Below the pieces are notes generated by a model that was given only the letters and a program-made list of their open reading frames with translations, did not search any database and had not been told where the DNA came from. Both the position numbers and the translations under genes were made by a program. Below, piece by piece: positions 1 through 8,232 of a stretch of 24,818 nucleotides of DNA. Positions within the stretch are counted from its first letter, which is position 1; each line of letters starts with the position of its first letter. This stretch comes from Bacteroidetes bacterium UBA2475. Lineage in GTDB: Bacteria > Bacteroidota > Bacteroidia > B-17B0 > Aurantibacillaceae. The stretch covers positions 1-24,818 of the forward strand of contig DDPF01000017.1 in assembly GCA_002342065.1 (NCBI GenBank), in the 5' to 3' direction.

Positions 1-240
1 AACAAGGATAATAATAACGACTTGCTTTTTGTAAAAGGAGGTCCATTTGAAAAGATCTTATTCAGGGTGTATAATAATTGGGGAGAATTATTATTTGAGA
101 CCACTGATCAAAGTATAGGATGGGATGGGACCAAGAACGGCAAAGACCAACCCGTTGGTGTTTATGTTTGGACATTAGTTGTGGATATGTATAACAATCG
201 CCAGGTGAAAAAAAATGGTGACGTAACTATTATTAGATAA
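1..240 (+). CDS. C-terminal end of a gliding-associated (CHU_C) surface protein, 5' truncated
   Basis: The reading frame is open from base 1, so only the last 79 residues of a longer protein are present. They form a typical gliding-motility-associated C-terminal domain (CHU_C): a YNNWGELLFET strand, a GWDGTKNGK turn, and a terminal strand ending in VTIIR. In Bacteroidota this domain is the type B sorting signal that sends large adhesins through the type IX secretion system; the missing part is probably a big repeat-rich surface protein. The next gene, a PorP/SprF protein, starts 2 nt after the stop codon. That arrangement is expected because SprF-like proteins are needed to export type B cargo. 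The TTG at position 22 is internal, not a start. Confidence 0.9.
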   Translation, partial: NKDNNNDLLFVKGGPFEKILFRVYNNWGELLFETTDQSIGWDGTKNGKDQPVGVYVWTLVVDMYNNRQVKKNGDVTIIR

Positions 241-242
241 AA

Positions 243-1241
243 ATGATGAGAACTATAAAGAAATATTCAATTATCTGTTGCTTGTTTTTGGTTACGGCCA
301 CTAAAGCACAAGATTTTCATTTAAGTTTATACGATGCCGCGCCATTGTTCTTAAACCCAGCCATGACCGGTTTGGTTGACGGAAAAATGAGATTGCACGC
401 GCATTATAGAAACCAATGGAACGCAATTGCCTACAAGCCTTTTACAACTGCTTTGATAAGCTTTGATATGCCAAAAGGAAAATGGGGTTTTGGTGGACAA
501 GTAAGTAACATGCGTGCAGGTTTTGGTAACTATAATGTTTTTCAGGCTTTAGGATCGGTAGCTTATGCCGTGCCAATTGATAAAAATAAATACCACAATC
601 TATCATTAGGTATGCAATTAGGTTTCACGCAAAAACGTATCGAATACCAGATCTATTCTTTCGATAACCAATGGAGTGGATTAGATGGCGGATCTTTTGA
701 TAAATCAATTTCAAATAACGAGAATTTTAACCGCGGAGTTCAATTCCAGGAAGCAGTTAATTTTGGTGCATTATATTTTTACGGTAAACAACAATCACGT
801 ATCAATCCATTTGCAGGCTTCAGCGCGTTTAACTTAACAAGACCAAAAGAAACTTTTTTTGGAAGCAACAACCGTTTACCAATAAGAATGTACACACACG
901 TTGGGGTGAGGGTTAATGTAAGCGAGTTACTATATTTTATTCCAAAAGTTTTAATTTATAATCAGGTTAATATTGTTCAGCAAACGTATGCATTAGATGG
1001 AGGTTATTTCTTTAAGGGTGAAAAATTCTATGCTTTAGCAGGATATATTTACAGGGCCAAAGATGCAAGTATTGCTTATGTTGGATTTAAAAAAGACAAC
1101 TATATTATTAAAGTTGCTTATGATTTTAATACCTCTTCTTTAAGAAGTACTTCTAAAACAAGAGGCGCGTACGAACTTTCTTTAACCTGGTTAGGTAAGA
1201 AAGGAAAAAATCAAGATGTTAAAAACTGCCCTAGACTATAG
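243..1241 (+). CDS. PorP/SprF family type IX secretion outer-membrane protein
   Basis: This 332-residue protein has a signal peptide (about residues 1-22, ending TKAQ), then DFHLSLYDAAPLFLNPAMTG. That block is the family hallmark: a QD-x-HxS-x-Y segment followed by LNPAxTG. The rest consists of amphipathic strands with repeated aromatic residues, as in a 14-strand-type outer-membrane barrel. Family members (SprF in Flavobacterium, PorP in Porphyromonas) work with PorE/PorK-type complexes and often serve one neighbouring type B adhesin. The gene lies 2 nt after a CHU_C adhesin and 6 nt before a PorE-like protein, so the three are probably one operon. Two consecutive ATG codons (243, 246) could start it. 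Which of many paralogues it is cannot be decided from sequence alone. Confidence 0.9.
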   Translation: MMRTIKKYSIICCLFLVTATKAQDFHLSLYDAAPLFLNPAMTGLVDGKMRLHAHYRNQWNAIAYKPFTTALISFDMPKGKWGFGGQVSNMRAGFGNYNVFQALGSVAYAVPIDKNKYHNLSLGMQLGFTQKRIEYQIYSFDNQWSGLDGGSFDKSISNNENFNRGVQFQEAVNFGALYFYGKQQSRINPFAGFSAFNLTRPKETFFGSNNRLPIRMYTHVGVRVNVSELLYFIPKVLIYNQVNIVQQTYALDGGYFFKGEKFYALAGYIYRAKDASIAYVGFKKDNYIIKVAYDFNTSSLRSTSKTRGAYELSLTWLGKKGKNQDVKNCPRL

Positions 1242-1247
1242 TATTTT

Positions 1248-3380
1248 ATGTTAAAAAGAAAATCTCTCCAACTAGTATTAGTTCTAATAAGTTCCATAAC
1301 TTTTTCTCAATCTAAAAAATTGTGGACTGAAATTGCTGACGACGCTTTTGCAAAAAAAGATTATGCAACCGCGGCTGCAAACTATGCTAAAGTATTAGAC
1401 GATACTACAGTACTTAGAAGTTATGTATTGCCTTACGAAACACAATTAGTTAACTTAAATACCAAAGCTTTATTTAAGGTGCCTGAGTTACGTGTTACTA
1501 AAAGAAAAGACAGCACAAATATTGTAAAGGAAAATCTGGTAAACTCAAGTAAGTACGATTTTATCATGTACCGTTTGGCTACCAGCTACCGTTTAAATTT
1601 TGATTACAAACACGCTGTTGATCAATATAAAAAATGTGTAGAAAGAAAAGTTTATCCTGATGCTCCTTATTATTACGCAACATCATTAATGAGTTTAAAA
1701 CGCTATTCTGAAGCGCTTAAAGTGTTTGATGATTATCAACATCCAAAACCTGATTCAACAGGCACAATGCCTAAACCTGCAACCGATTCTTTAGTGAAGG
1801 AGGCGGCTAAAAAACAAAAATCATGTTATTTTGCTTTAGATACTTTATCGCCACGCAAACCAATTAAAGTGCGTATGATGGATTCGCTTGTGTTTAACAG
1901 GGGAACCAGCAGTTTTGCAGCAATGTATTTTGAGAACGATACACGTATCTTATTTACAAGTGCACGTAAAGGTGGTGTTGTAACGGATCCTGAAAAACAA
2001 GACTCGCGTTATTATTGCGACGTCTACACATCTACTATTGATGATACTATCTGGCAGCGACCAGTTAACTTTGGCCGCCCTGTAAATACATCTTTACACG
2101 AAGGCGCAAGTTATTTTACAAAAGATGGTGTAATGTTATTTACACGCTGGAGCGATAATAATAAGAGTGAAGCATTTATTTACATGGCCCGTAGTATTGA
2201 AGGTAAATTTTACGACGCTATGAAATTAGGTACCAACGTAAACCTACCGGGTTATAAATCACAACAACCTTTTGTAAGTAACGATGGAACAAAATTATTT
2301 TTCTCATCAAACCGCCCCGGTGGTAAAGGTGGTTTTGATATCTGGATGGCTCCAATTGACGGTAACGGATTTATTGGCGAAGCACAAAATTTAAAAGAAC
2401 CAATTAATACACCCGGCGATGAAGTAACACCTTTCTTCCACGACCTCGCAAGCACTTTATTTTATAGTTCTAATGGTAACTCTGGCTTAGGTGGTTTAGA
2501 TATCTTTAAAGCCAGCTTAAATGCAGATGACAGTGTTTATACTTTCCCGGTAAATTTAAATGCGCCAATTAACTCTAGTAAAGATGATGCTTATTACATT
2601 ATGGATCGTTTAGGTGAAAAAGGATTTTTCTCTAGTGATAGAGAAGATTGCCCAAGCGGACATTGTTATGACATTTATTCTTTCGTTAACGCACCAATCT
2701 TTTTTAACTTAAGTGGATCTGTGTTTGATGCGGAAACAAATGATCCAATTCCAAGTGCTTTAGTAACTATTAAAGATGTGCATGATGGCGAAGAACCTTT
2801 CTTTATTGTGACCGATGAAAAAGGTTTTTACAGCACACCTTTAAAACCAAATTTAGAATACTTCTTAAAAGCCCAAAAAAATAAATATTTTGGTCAGGCG
2901 GCAAGTGTTGCTACCAAAGGCTTAACCGATTCAAAAGATTTTGAACAGGATTTCTTTTTAGGAAAGATACCTGAAGGTGATATTGAGATCGAAGGAGTAG
3001 AGTACGACTTTAATAAATACACATTGCGTCCAAAATCAATGGAGATCTTGGATAAGATCGTTGATATCTTAAAATTGAATGATAACTTAACTATTGAATT
3101 AAGTTCACATACCGATGCAAGGGGTAACGATGAGTATAACATGAAATTATCTCAAGGTCGCGCGCAAAGTTGTGTAGATTATATAATTGCAAAAGGCATT
3201 GCTAAAAAACGTATACAGGCAACTGGTTATGGCGAAACAAAACCAATTATTCCTGAAGCAGAGATCAATAAAATGGTGCCGAAAAGCGAAGAGTTCGAAA
3301 CAGCTCATCAAAAGAATCGTCGTACAGCCTTCAGGGTTATTGGCGAATCTAATATCAATATCATTAATAAAACAAAGTAA
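1248..3380 (+). CDS. PorE-like OmpA-family protein (TPR, PD40 propeller, carboxypeptidase-regulatory domain, OmpA)
   Basis: This 710-residue exported protein has four modules in order. After a signal peptide (residues 1-20, ending TFSQ) come TPR-like helices (about 22-165, with AKKDYATAAANYAKVL). Next is a WD40/PD40-type propeller (about 215-470) with repeats such as LFFSSNRPGGKGGFDIW, LFYSSNGNSGLGGLDIF and GFFSSDREDC. A carboxypeptidase-regulatory-like fold follows (about 485-560, SGSVFDAETNDPIPSALV). The protein ends in an OmpA peptidoglycan-binding domain (about 580-700, SSHTDARGNDEYN then GYGETKP). This architecture matches PorE, which anchors the T9SS trans-envelope complex to peptidoglycan. 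It follows the PorP/SprF gene by 6 nt. No lipobox cysteine is seen. It could be a cargo-specific paralogue rather than the housekeeping PorE. Confidence 0.87.
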   Translation: MLKRKSLQLVLVLISSITFSQSKKLWTEIADDAFAKKDYATAAANYAKVLDDTTVLRSYVLPYETQLVNLNTKALFKVPELRVTKRKDSTNIVKENLVNSSKYDFIMYRLATSYRLNFDYKHAVDQYKKCVERKVYPDAPYYYATSLMSLKRYSEALKVFDDYQHPKPDSTGTMPKPATDSLVKEAAKKQKSCYFALDTLSPRKPIKVRMMDSLVFNRGTSSFAAMYFENDTRILFTSARKGGVVTDPEKQDSRYYCDVYTSTIDDTIWQRPVNFGRPVNTSLHEGASYFTKDGVMLFTRWSDNNKSEAFIYMARSIEGKFYDAMKLGTNVNLPGYKSQQPFVSNDGTKLFFSSNRPGGKGGFDIWMAPIDGNGFIGEAQNLKEPINTPGDEVTPFFHDLASTLFYSSNGNSGLGGLDIFKASLNADDSVYTFPVNLNAPINSSKDDAYYIMDRLGEKGFFSSDREDCPSGHCYDIYSFVNAPIFFNLSGSVFDAETNDPIPSALVTIKDVHDGEEPFFIVTDEKGFYSTPLKPNLEYFLKAQKNKYFGQAASVATKGLTDSKDFEQDFFLGKIPEGDIEIEGVEYDFNKYTLRPKSMEILDKIVDILKLNDNLTIELSSHTDARGNDEYNMKLSQGRAQSCVDYIIAKGIAKKRIQATGYGETKPIIPEAEINKMVPKSEEFETAHQKNRRTAFRVIGESNINIINKTK

Positions 3381-3388
3381 TTTAATGT

Positions 3389-3445
3389 AAAATGTAAGAG
3401 GTAAAAAGGAAAATGTATTTCTGTACATTTTCCGTCTTACATTTT
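3389..3445 (+). terminator. Nested AT-rich hairpin after the T9SS operon
   Basis: Two stems are stacked. The outer arms are AAAATGTAAG (3389-3398) and CTTACATTTT (3436-3445). The inner arms are GGAAAATGTA (3408-3417) and TACATTTTCC (3424-3433), with a 6-nt loop. Both pair perfectly over 10 bp. The hairpin starts 9 nt after the porE-like stop codon and is followed by CCCTTTTCC. It probably ends or stabilises the operon transcript; the T tract is imperfect. Confidence 0.5.
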
Positions 3446-3499
3446 CCCTTTTCCATAACACTATTTTAAACTTGTATTTATTTCATTTGTTTTAGTATC

Positions 3500-3784
3500 A
3501 TGGAAAAAGTTATATTTCGCAGTTATAAGATCATCGTTAAAGGCAAAGTGCAGGGCGTTGCCTACCGTTTTAATGCGCAGGCAGTAGGACACAAATTAAA
3601 TTTAACCGGTTACGTAAAAAATCAGCATGATGGTTCTGTATTTGCGCATGTAGAAGGCAAAGAAGAAGATATCAATAAGTTTATTGATTGGTGTTACTTA
3701 GGCTCCCGCCTGGCAAAGGTTACAGAAGTAGCTGCAGAAGAAACAGAATTCATGGGCTTTCAGACCTTTGAAATTAAGAAGTAA
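3500..3784 (+). CDS. acyP: Acylphosphatase
   Basis: At 94 residues this is the normal size for the family. It hydrolyses acyl phosphates such as acetyl or carbamoyl phosphate in the cytoplasm. The signature GKVQGVAYRFNAQA spans residues 15-28, with the phosphate-binding arginine at R23. GYVKN holds the catalytic asparagine at N41. The R23/N41 spacing is that of well-studied acylphosphatases. No signal peptide is present. It stands alone, downstream of the T9SS operon hairpin and upstream of the parvulin-like gene, with no clear functional link to either. The ATG at 3500 is the only good start. Confidence 0.95.
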   Translation: MEKVIFRSYKIIVKGKVQGVAYRFNAQAVGHKLNLTGYVKNQHDGSVFAHVEGKEEDINKFIDWCYLGSRLAKVTEVAAEETEFMGFQTFEIKK

Positions 3785-3859
3785 AAGAAGGTCGATTTTT
3801 TTATTTTTTTATGATTTCAAAATCTTTCCAAAAATTAATTATTGTGTAGTTTCGTACAG

Positions 3860-4261
3860 ATGAAAAAAATTATTTTGAGTTTATTTTTTGTGTTTCTTTT
3901 TGTGATCTCAAATTCACAAAATCTTTCACAAAATAAAACACATAGTATAGAAGCTAAACTAGCCGCAAAAGAACAAACACAAAAACTTCGTGATCGCGTT
4001 GTTAAAGGCGAAAAAATGGAAGATATTGCCAGACAATACAGTGAAGATCCGGGTTCATCTATGAAGGGTGGTTTGTACGAAAATGTTGGTAAAGGCGTTC
4101 TGGTGCCCGAATTTGAAAATGTTGCTTTTGGTCTTAAACAAGGGCAAGTATCACAGGTTTTTGAAACCGTTTATGGTTACCATTTTGTTCAATTGGTTAA
4201 ACACCATGGTGACTTAGTAGATATCAGACATATTTTGGTAATTCCAAAAGAAAAAAAATAA
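3860..4261 (+). CDS. Small exported parvulin-like (PpiC/rotamase) protein, partial or rearranged domain
   Basis: This 133-residue protein has a signal peptide (MKKIILSLFFVFLFVISNSQ) followed by most of one parvulin domain: YSEDPGSSMKGGLYENVGKG, FENVAFGLKQGQVS and GYHFVQL (H108). The usual first strand (RHIL), which opens a parvulin domain, is absent before the helices. An RHILVIPK strand appears instead at the very C-terminus (residues 123-130). Residues about 51-130 match residues about 208-286 of the SurA-like protein at 5348-6706, at roughly 50 of 79 identical positions. It therefore looks like a copy of domain 1 minus its first strand, plus the first strand of domain 2. The start is placed at ATG 3860, because a TTG at 3842 would add residues in front of the signal peptide. 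A box TAGTTTCG (3847-3854) just upstream resembles the TAnnTTTG promoter element. Isomerase activity is uncertain. Confidence 0.75.
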   Translation: MKKIILSLFFVFLFVISNSQNLSQNKTHSIEAKLAAKEQTQKLRDRVVKGEKMEDIARQYSEDPGSSMKGGLYENVGKGVLVPEFENVAFGLKQGQVSQVFETVYGYHFVQLVKHHGDLVDIRHILVIPKEKK

Positions 4262-4263
4262 TT

Positions 4264-5232
4264 TTATTTCTTATTCTTTTCTCTTAATAATTGTTCTTTT
4301 TTAAATTCCTCAACATCCCATTTTAGTTGCCAGTGGCTAATATACTCCGCGATTGGCGGCAAGTAAACTTCCGCTCTGCGTTTATCTACATTATCAGGAT
4401 CCTCTAATGGTAAAACATACAAAACACCGGTTGAAGGATCTCGTGTGAGCTGGCTACCATAAATTTGTTTTTTATTTTGACCTATGGCAACTCTATCTTC
4501 GAGTAACGCGAGACTACTGGCATTAGCTTTCCGGTTTTTAACGGCTTCACGCATCATTGGTAAATATTTTTCTTGTGTAATCTGATCTGAATGTTGAATA
4601 ACAAGAAATAAAGTCGACGCTCCTTTGCCACCAACAACGTCTGGCCCCAGCCAACCATATTTATCTAAGATCTTTGTAACTATAATTAAGTTAGAAATAT
4701 CCTTCTCCATAATAATATGCCAAATGCTGTCCATTTGTTTGGAGTTGTGTCCATATTTTTTTTCAATTCCATCTATTTGTAATCTATAATTTTGGTCTTC
4801 CGAATGAATACTATCTAACGTTTTTACCAACGGTTTATTTAAATTGGCCTCTGCTTTTTCTTTATTCTGCTTAACAAGATCCAGTAAAGACTTCCAACGA
4901 GGGTCGTTGTGAAGTGATACCAGGTCCTCGTCCGAATCTAACCTTTGATGATCCGTATAATTGCCTTTGGTTGCCATCCTGTTTATTTGAAAAAATGCGC
5001 TGTCAGGATAGTTTGCTAAAGCCCAGGAGCAGGCAGCATTGTATCGATCGTTAATAGGAGCCTTCCCACCATTTTCTATAAATGCTTCCGAATAAGTAAA
5101 AGCAGAGTTTTTATAATTCTTAGCCTTGTATAATGAATCTGCTTTTTTTATCAATTCACGATACTTTTGACTGTTTTGCGAATAGAAAACGCTTGTAAAA
5201 ATTAAACAGCAAACTAAAATGAGCTTTTTCAT
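4264..5232 (-). CDS. Exported DUF6624-family protein with TPR-like N-terminus
   Basis: The protein has 322 residues from ATG 5232. A start at 5253 would add MANFNLP in front of an otherwise clean signal peptide (MKKLILVCCLIFTSVFYSQ), so the inner start is preferred. Residues about 22-110 read as TPR-like helices (KADSLYKAKNYKNSAFTYSE). The C-terminal half carries the pattern I recognise as DUF6624: a YGWLGPDVVGGKGASTLF block, then HSD, a YLPMMREAVKNRKA helix, LEDRVAIGQNKKQIYGSQ, and a PLEDPDNVDKRRAEVYLPPI tail. The biochemical role of the family is unknown to me. The gene converges on the parvulin-like gene, 2 nt from its stop, and diverges from the surA-like gene across about 115 nt. Periplasmic location is inferred from the signal peptide. 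Confidence 0.78.
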   Translation of the reverse strand: MKKLILVCCLIFTSVFYSQNSQKYRELIKKADSLYKAKNYKNSAFTYSEAFIENGGKAPINDRYNAACSWALANYPDSAFFQINRMATKGNYTDHQRLDSDEDLVSLHNDPRWKSLLDLVKQNKEKAEANLNKPLVKTLDSIHSEDQNYRLQIDGIEKKYGHNSKQMDSIWHIIMEKDISNLIIVTKILDKYGWLGPDVVGGKGASTLFLVIQHSDQITQEKYLPMMREAVKNRKANASSLALLEDRVAIGQNKKQIYGSQLTRDPSTGVLYVLPLEDPDNVDKRRAEVYLPPIAEYISHWQLKWDVEEFKKEQLLREKNKK

Positions 5233-5347
5233 AGGTAAATTAAAATTAGCCATAAATCTTAATAAAACACTTAAAACCGGGGTTCTTTTTGTAATTTTTT
5301 AAGAATTCCTCCTAATGCCTAAAACATTAAATGTGTAAATTTAAGGC

Positions 5348-6706
5348 ATGCAAAAGTTAAAGTTCATTCTCCTTTTCTTAGTTTGTTTCAGTGCATCCTT
5401 CGCACAACAACAGGTTTTAGATAAGGTAATTGGTATAGTTGGTAAATACCCAATTTTATTATCCGACCTTCAAAACTCTATGCTCGAAAGAGAGAAACAA
5501 GAAGCAGGTTTTGATAAATGTAAAGCTTTTGAAACACTTGTTTTTCAAAAATTATTGGTGGCGCAAGCAGACCGTGATAGCGTTACCATTACTGATGCAG
5601 AAGTTGATCATGAGTTGGACCAAAGAATGGCTTACTACATTCAACAATTTGGAAGTGAAGAAAAATTAGAAGAATTTTATGGCAAACGTACTAATGTTAT
5701 TAAAGATGAATTAAGAGGTGATATTCAAGAACAACTTATAGCTCAAAAAATGCAAGGCAAAATTACAGGTGATGTAAAATTAACTCCTGCCGAAGTACGT
5801 TTATTTTACAACTCAATACCACAAGATAGTTTGCCTTTAATTAATTCGGAAGTTGAACTGGAACAAATTGTAAAAAAGCCAACTTTTAGCGCTGAAGCAA
5901 AACAAATAGCAAAATCACAATTAGAGATCTACCGTCAACAGATCTTAGCTGAAGCAAAAGAAAAACAGGATTCTAAAATGAAGACCCTTGCTGTTTTGTA
6001 TAGCGAAGATCCGGGTTCTGCAAGTAAAGGAGGTTTTTATGCAAATGTTGGAAGAGGGGTAATGGATCCCGTGTTTGAATCGAATGCATTTCGTTTAAAA
6101 CAAGGAGAATTATCACCCGTATTTGAAACTGCTTACGGTTACCACTTCATTCAGTTGGTTCAGCGTAAAGGAGAGTTATTAGATCTTAGACATATTTTAT
6201 TGGTTCCAAAAATGTCTAACGAAGATTTTTATTTAAGTAAACTAATTCTTGATTCTATTTATAATGAAATCAAAGAAGGAAAAATAACATTTGAAGATGC
6301 TGCAAAAAAATACAGCGATGATGGAGACACTAAACAAAATGGCGGTTTAATGATCAACCGTAATACGGCAAGCACTAAGTTTGATAACGAAGACCTGAGT
6401 CAGATCGATCAGAATTTAGTGGCTACATTAAACTCTATGCAAATTGGTGATATCAGTAAGCCTATGCAGTTCATGAGTCAAACTGATGGTAAGCCCGGTT
6501 TTCGATTATTAAAATTAAAGAACAGGATCGATCCGCACAGAACAAATTTAAAAGACGATTATCAGAAGTTAGCTTTAATGGCAACTTCAGAACACAATAA
6601 AAATCAAATAAAAGAGTGGATCAGAAGAAGATCAAAGATCACTTATATAAAGCTTGACCCCGAATACACCTGCACTTTCGAAAACAAATGGACCATCAGT
6701 AATTAA
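5348..6706 (+). CDS. SurA-like periplasmic peptidyl-prolyl isomerase and chaperone
   Basis: The protein has 452 residues: a signal peptide (1-19, ending SASFA), a SurA N-terminal chaperone region (about 20-165, opening VLDKVIGIVGKYPILLSDLQ), and two parvulin domains (about 168-270 and 278-390). Domain 1 includes YSEDPGSASKGGFYANVGRG and GYHFIQL (H266). Domain 2 opens with RHILLVPK (H282) and has AAKKYSDDGDTKQNGGLM. Such proteins escort outer-membrane barrels to the BAM machinery, which fits a genome stretch rich in outer-membrane proteins. In domain 1 the first strand is degenerate (LEQIVKKP, no histidine), so catalysis may rest with domain 2. The gene stands alone, divergent from the DUF6624 gene. 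Its domain-1 region is closely repeated in the small protein at 3860-4261. Confidence 0.9.
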   Translation: MQKLKFILLFLVCFSASFAQQQVLDKVIGIVGKYPILLSDLQNSMLEREKQEAGFDKCKAFETLVFQKLLVAQADRDSVTITDAEVDHELDQRMAYYIQQFGSEEKLEEFYGKRTNVIKDELRGDIQEQLIAQKMQGKITGDVKLTPAEVRLFYNSIPQDSLPLINSEVELEQIVKKPTFSAEAKQIAKSQLEIYRQQILAEAKEKQDSKMKTLAVLYSEDPGSASKGGFYANVGRGVMDPVFESNAFRLKQGELSPVFETAYGYHFIQLVQRKGELLDLRHILLVPKMSNEDFYLSKLILDSIYNEIKEGKITFEDAAKKYSDDGDTKQNGGLMINRNTASTKFDNEDLSQIDQNLVATLNSMQIGDISKPMQFMSQTDGKPGFRLLKLKNRIDPHRTNLKDDYQKLALMATSEHNKNQIKEWIRRRSKITYIKLDPEYTCTFENKWTISN

Positions 6707-6741
6707 TTTTTTGAAAGTATAAAAATTTATAGCCTGAGGTT

Positions 6742-7767
6742 TTGACAAATAAAAGGAATATTTACTGGTATTGTCAGATCTTTGGTTGGGCTTTTTTTGT
6801 TATTGTTAACTCCATTTTTTTAGGCTTAAGTTATCAAACCACTTTAAAGGATTATCTTTTTTATTTTCTTACAATGCCCATTGGTATTGGTATTTCGCAT
6901 GTTTACCGTTTAATTATAATCAAACAAAAAGTTCTCAATTTTAAAATTCCTTTACAACTGGTTCTCATTGTTGTGTTCAGTATTATTAAAGCCATTGTTT
7001 TCTTTTTTATGACCGTTGGCTTGTCAAAAATGTTTGGCCTAATAGAAACAGATCTTAGTTATGTTTACATTTCTTCTTCAGTAATTAATTTTACTGTTGT
7101 TTTTTGTTTGTGGAATGTGATTTATTTTGGATTCCAGTATTTTCAAAATTACAAACGTACAGAGATCAACTCGCTTCGTTATTTGGCGGCCAGTAAAGAG
7201 TCTGAATTAAATAATTTAAAAGCACAGTTAAACCCGCATTTTATGTTCAATAGTATGAATAGCATTCGTGCTTTGGTTGATGAAGATCCTGCAAAAGCTA
7301 AAATTGCCATTACACAGCTTTCAAATATTTTGCGTAATACATTGATGATGGATAAGGGCAAAGAGATCTTATTAAAAGATGAAATAAATTTAGTTAAGGA
7401 TTATTTAAACCTCGAACATATTCGTTATGAAGAACGTTTGAGTTACGAATTTAAAATTGCAGAAGATGTTTTAAATTGTAAGATCCCGCCTTTTATTATT
7501 CAAACGCAGGTTGAAAATGCTATTAAACACGGTATCTCAAAACTGCCGGGCAATGGCAATATTATTATTGAAGCCTTTAAATTATTGAATGTTTTAAAAG
7601 TAAAAGTATCTAACACAGGCAAATTAAATAACGAAACTCCTTTAACTGGAGTAGGCTTTAAAAATTCCATTCAACGTTTAGAATTACTTTATGGGATAGA
7701 CGGCAAAATATTTATAAATGAATTACATAATTTTGTGGTTGTTGAGATCAATATACCACTCAGATGA
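6742..7767 (+). CDS. LytS-family sensor histidine kinase
   Basis: The protein has 341 residues. Four transmembrane segments fill the N-terminal half (about residues 8-30, 38-60, 70-95, 105-132). A short linker helix leads to the His_kinase box AQLNPHFMFNSMNSIRAL, whose phospho-accepting histidine is H166. An ATPase region follows, with the N-box IQTQVENAIKHGIS and a GVGFKNSIQRLELLYG G-box. This is the LytS/YehU class, which normally pairs with a LytTR response regulator; the expected partner is at 8272. No periplasmic sensor domain is present, so the signal is probably membrane-borne. The start is TTG at 6742, just after an in-frame TGA, and no upstream ATG is possible. A GxxExxY cassette now separates it from its regulator. 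Confidence 0.9.
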   Translation: MTNKRNIYWYCQIFGWAFFVIVNSIFLGLSYQTTLKDYLFYFLTMPIGIGISHVYRLIIIKQKVLNFKIPLQLVLIVVFSIIKAIVFFFMTVGLSKMFGLIETDLSYVYISSSVINFTVVFCLWNVIYFGFQYFQNYKRTEINSLRYLAASKESELNNLKAQLNPHFMFNSMNSIRALVDEDPAKAKIAITQLSNILRNTLMMDKGKEILLKDEINLVKDYLNLEHIRYEERLSYEFKIAEDVLNCKIPPFIIQTQVENAIKHGISKLPGNGNIIIEAFKLLNVLKVKVSNTGKLNNETPLTGVGFKNSIQRLELLYGIDGKIFINELHNFVVVEINIPLR

Positions 7768-7770
7768 TAT

Positions 7771-7796
7771 AAATTTAAACCACATAGGCAACATAG
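7771..7796 (+). repeat. Left inverted-repeat arm of the GxxExxY cassette
   Basis: The arm holds the core TTTAAACCACATAG (7774-7787) and a second ACATAG (7791-7796). It begins 3 nt after the kinase stop codon and ends 1 nt before the TTG start of the GxxExxY gene. The reverse complement matches the right arm at 8233-8259. Confidence 0.7.
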
Positions 7797-7797
7797 T

Positions 7798-8226
7798 TTG
7801 GTTGAAAATAAAATATTAACACAAAAATATCTTGACGATGTTACTTATGAAGTAATAGGCGCAGCTATTGAAGTTCATAAAATAATGGGACGCGGTTTAC
7901 TTGAGAGTGTTTATCACCAATGTTTAAAGGAAGAGCTTTTGCATAGAAAAATAAATTTTTTCACAGAGATGAAAATCCCGGTAATCTATAAAGGCAAAAC
8001 GCTTGATATTGATTTTAGATGTGACCTTTTAGTAGAAAACTGTTTATTGGTAGAGCTAAAAGCTGTAAATGAAATGCATAATATTTTTGAAGCGCAGCTT
8101 CAAACCTATATGAAACTATTGAAGTGTCCTAAAGGGGTTTTAATTAATTTTAATTGTTCTAATATTTTTAAAGAAGGTCAAAAAACCTATGTAAATGAAT
8201 ATTTTAGTCAATTAGCAAAAGAATAG
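7798..8226 (+). CDS. GxxExxY protein (PD-(D/E)XK nuclease superfamily 3)
   Basis: The protein has 142 residues with the family's name-giving motif near the N-terminus, GRGLLESVYHQCLKEEL (about residues 31-47). A PD-(D/E)XK-like core follows: DFRCDLLVENCLLVELKAV (about 73-91), where an acidic residue and ExK are spaced as in that nuclease fold. It then has FEAQLQTYMKLLKCPKGVLINF, also typical. Family members are small, common in Bacteroidota, and of unproven function; nucleic-acid cleavage is suggested by the fold only. The start is TTG 7798, since no ATG lies in frame before residue 30. It sits between a histidine kinase and its response regulator, inside inverted repeats, and does not look like part of the signalling pathway. 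Confidence 0.88.
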   Translation: MVENKILTQKYLDDVTYEVIGAAIEVHKIMGRGLLESVYHQCLKEELLHRKINFFTEMKIPVIYKGKTLDIDFRCDLLVENCLLVELKAVNEMHNIFEAQLQTYMKLLKCPKGVLINFNCSNIFKEGQKTYVNEYFSQLAKE

Positions 8227-8232
8227 AAAAAC

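Noticed and set aside
3147..3461. Minus-strand frame of 104 codons antisense to the OmpA domain
   Set aside because: It is a shadow of the porE-like gene and runs through the terminator hairpin.
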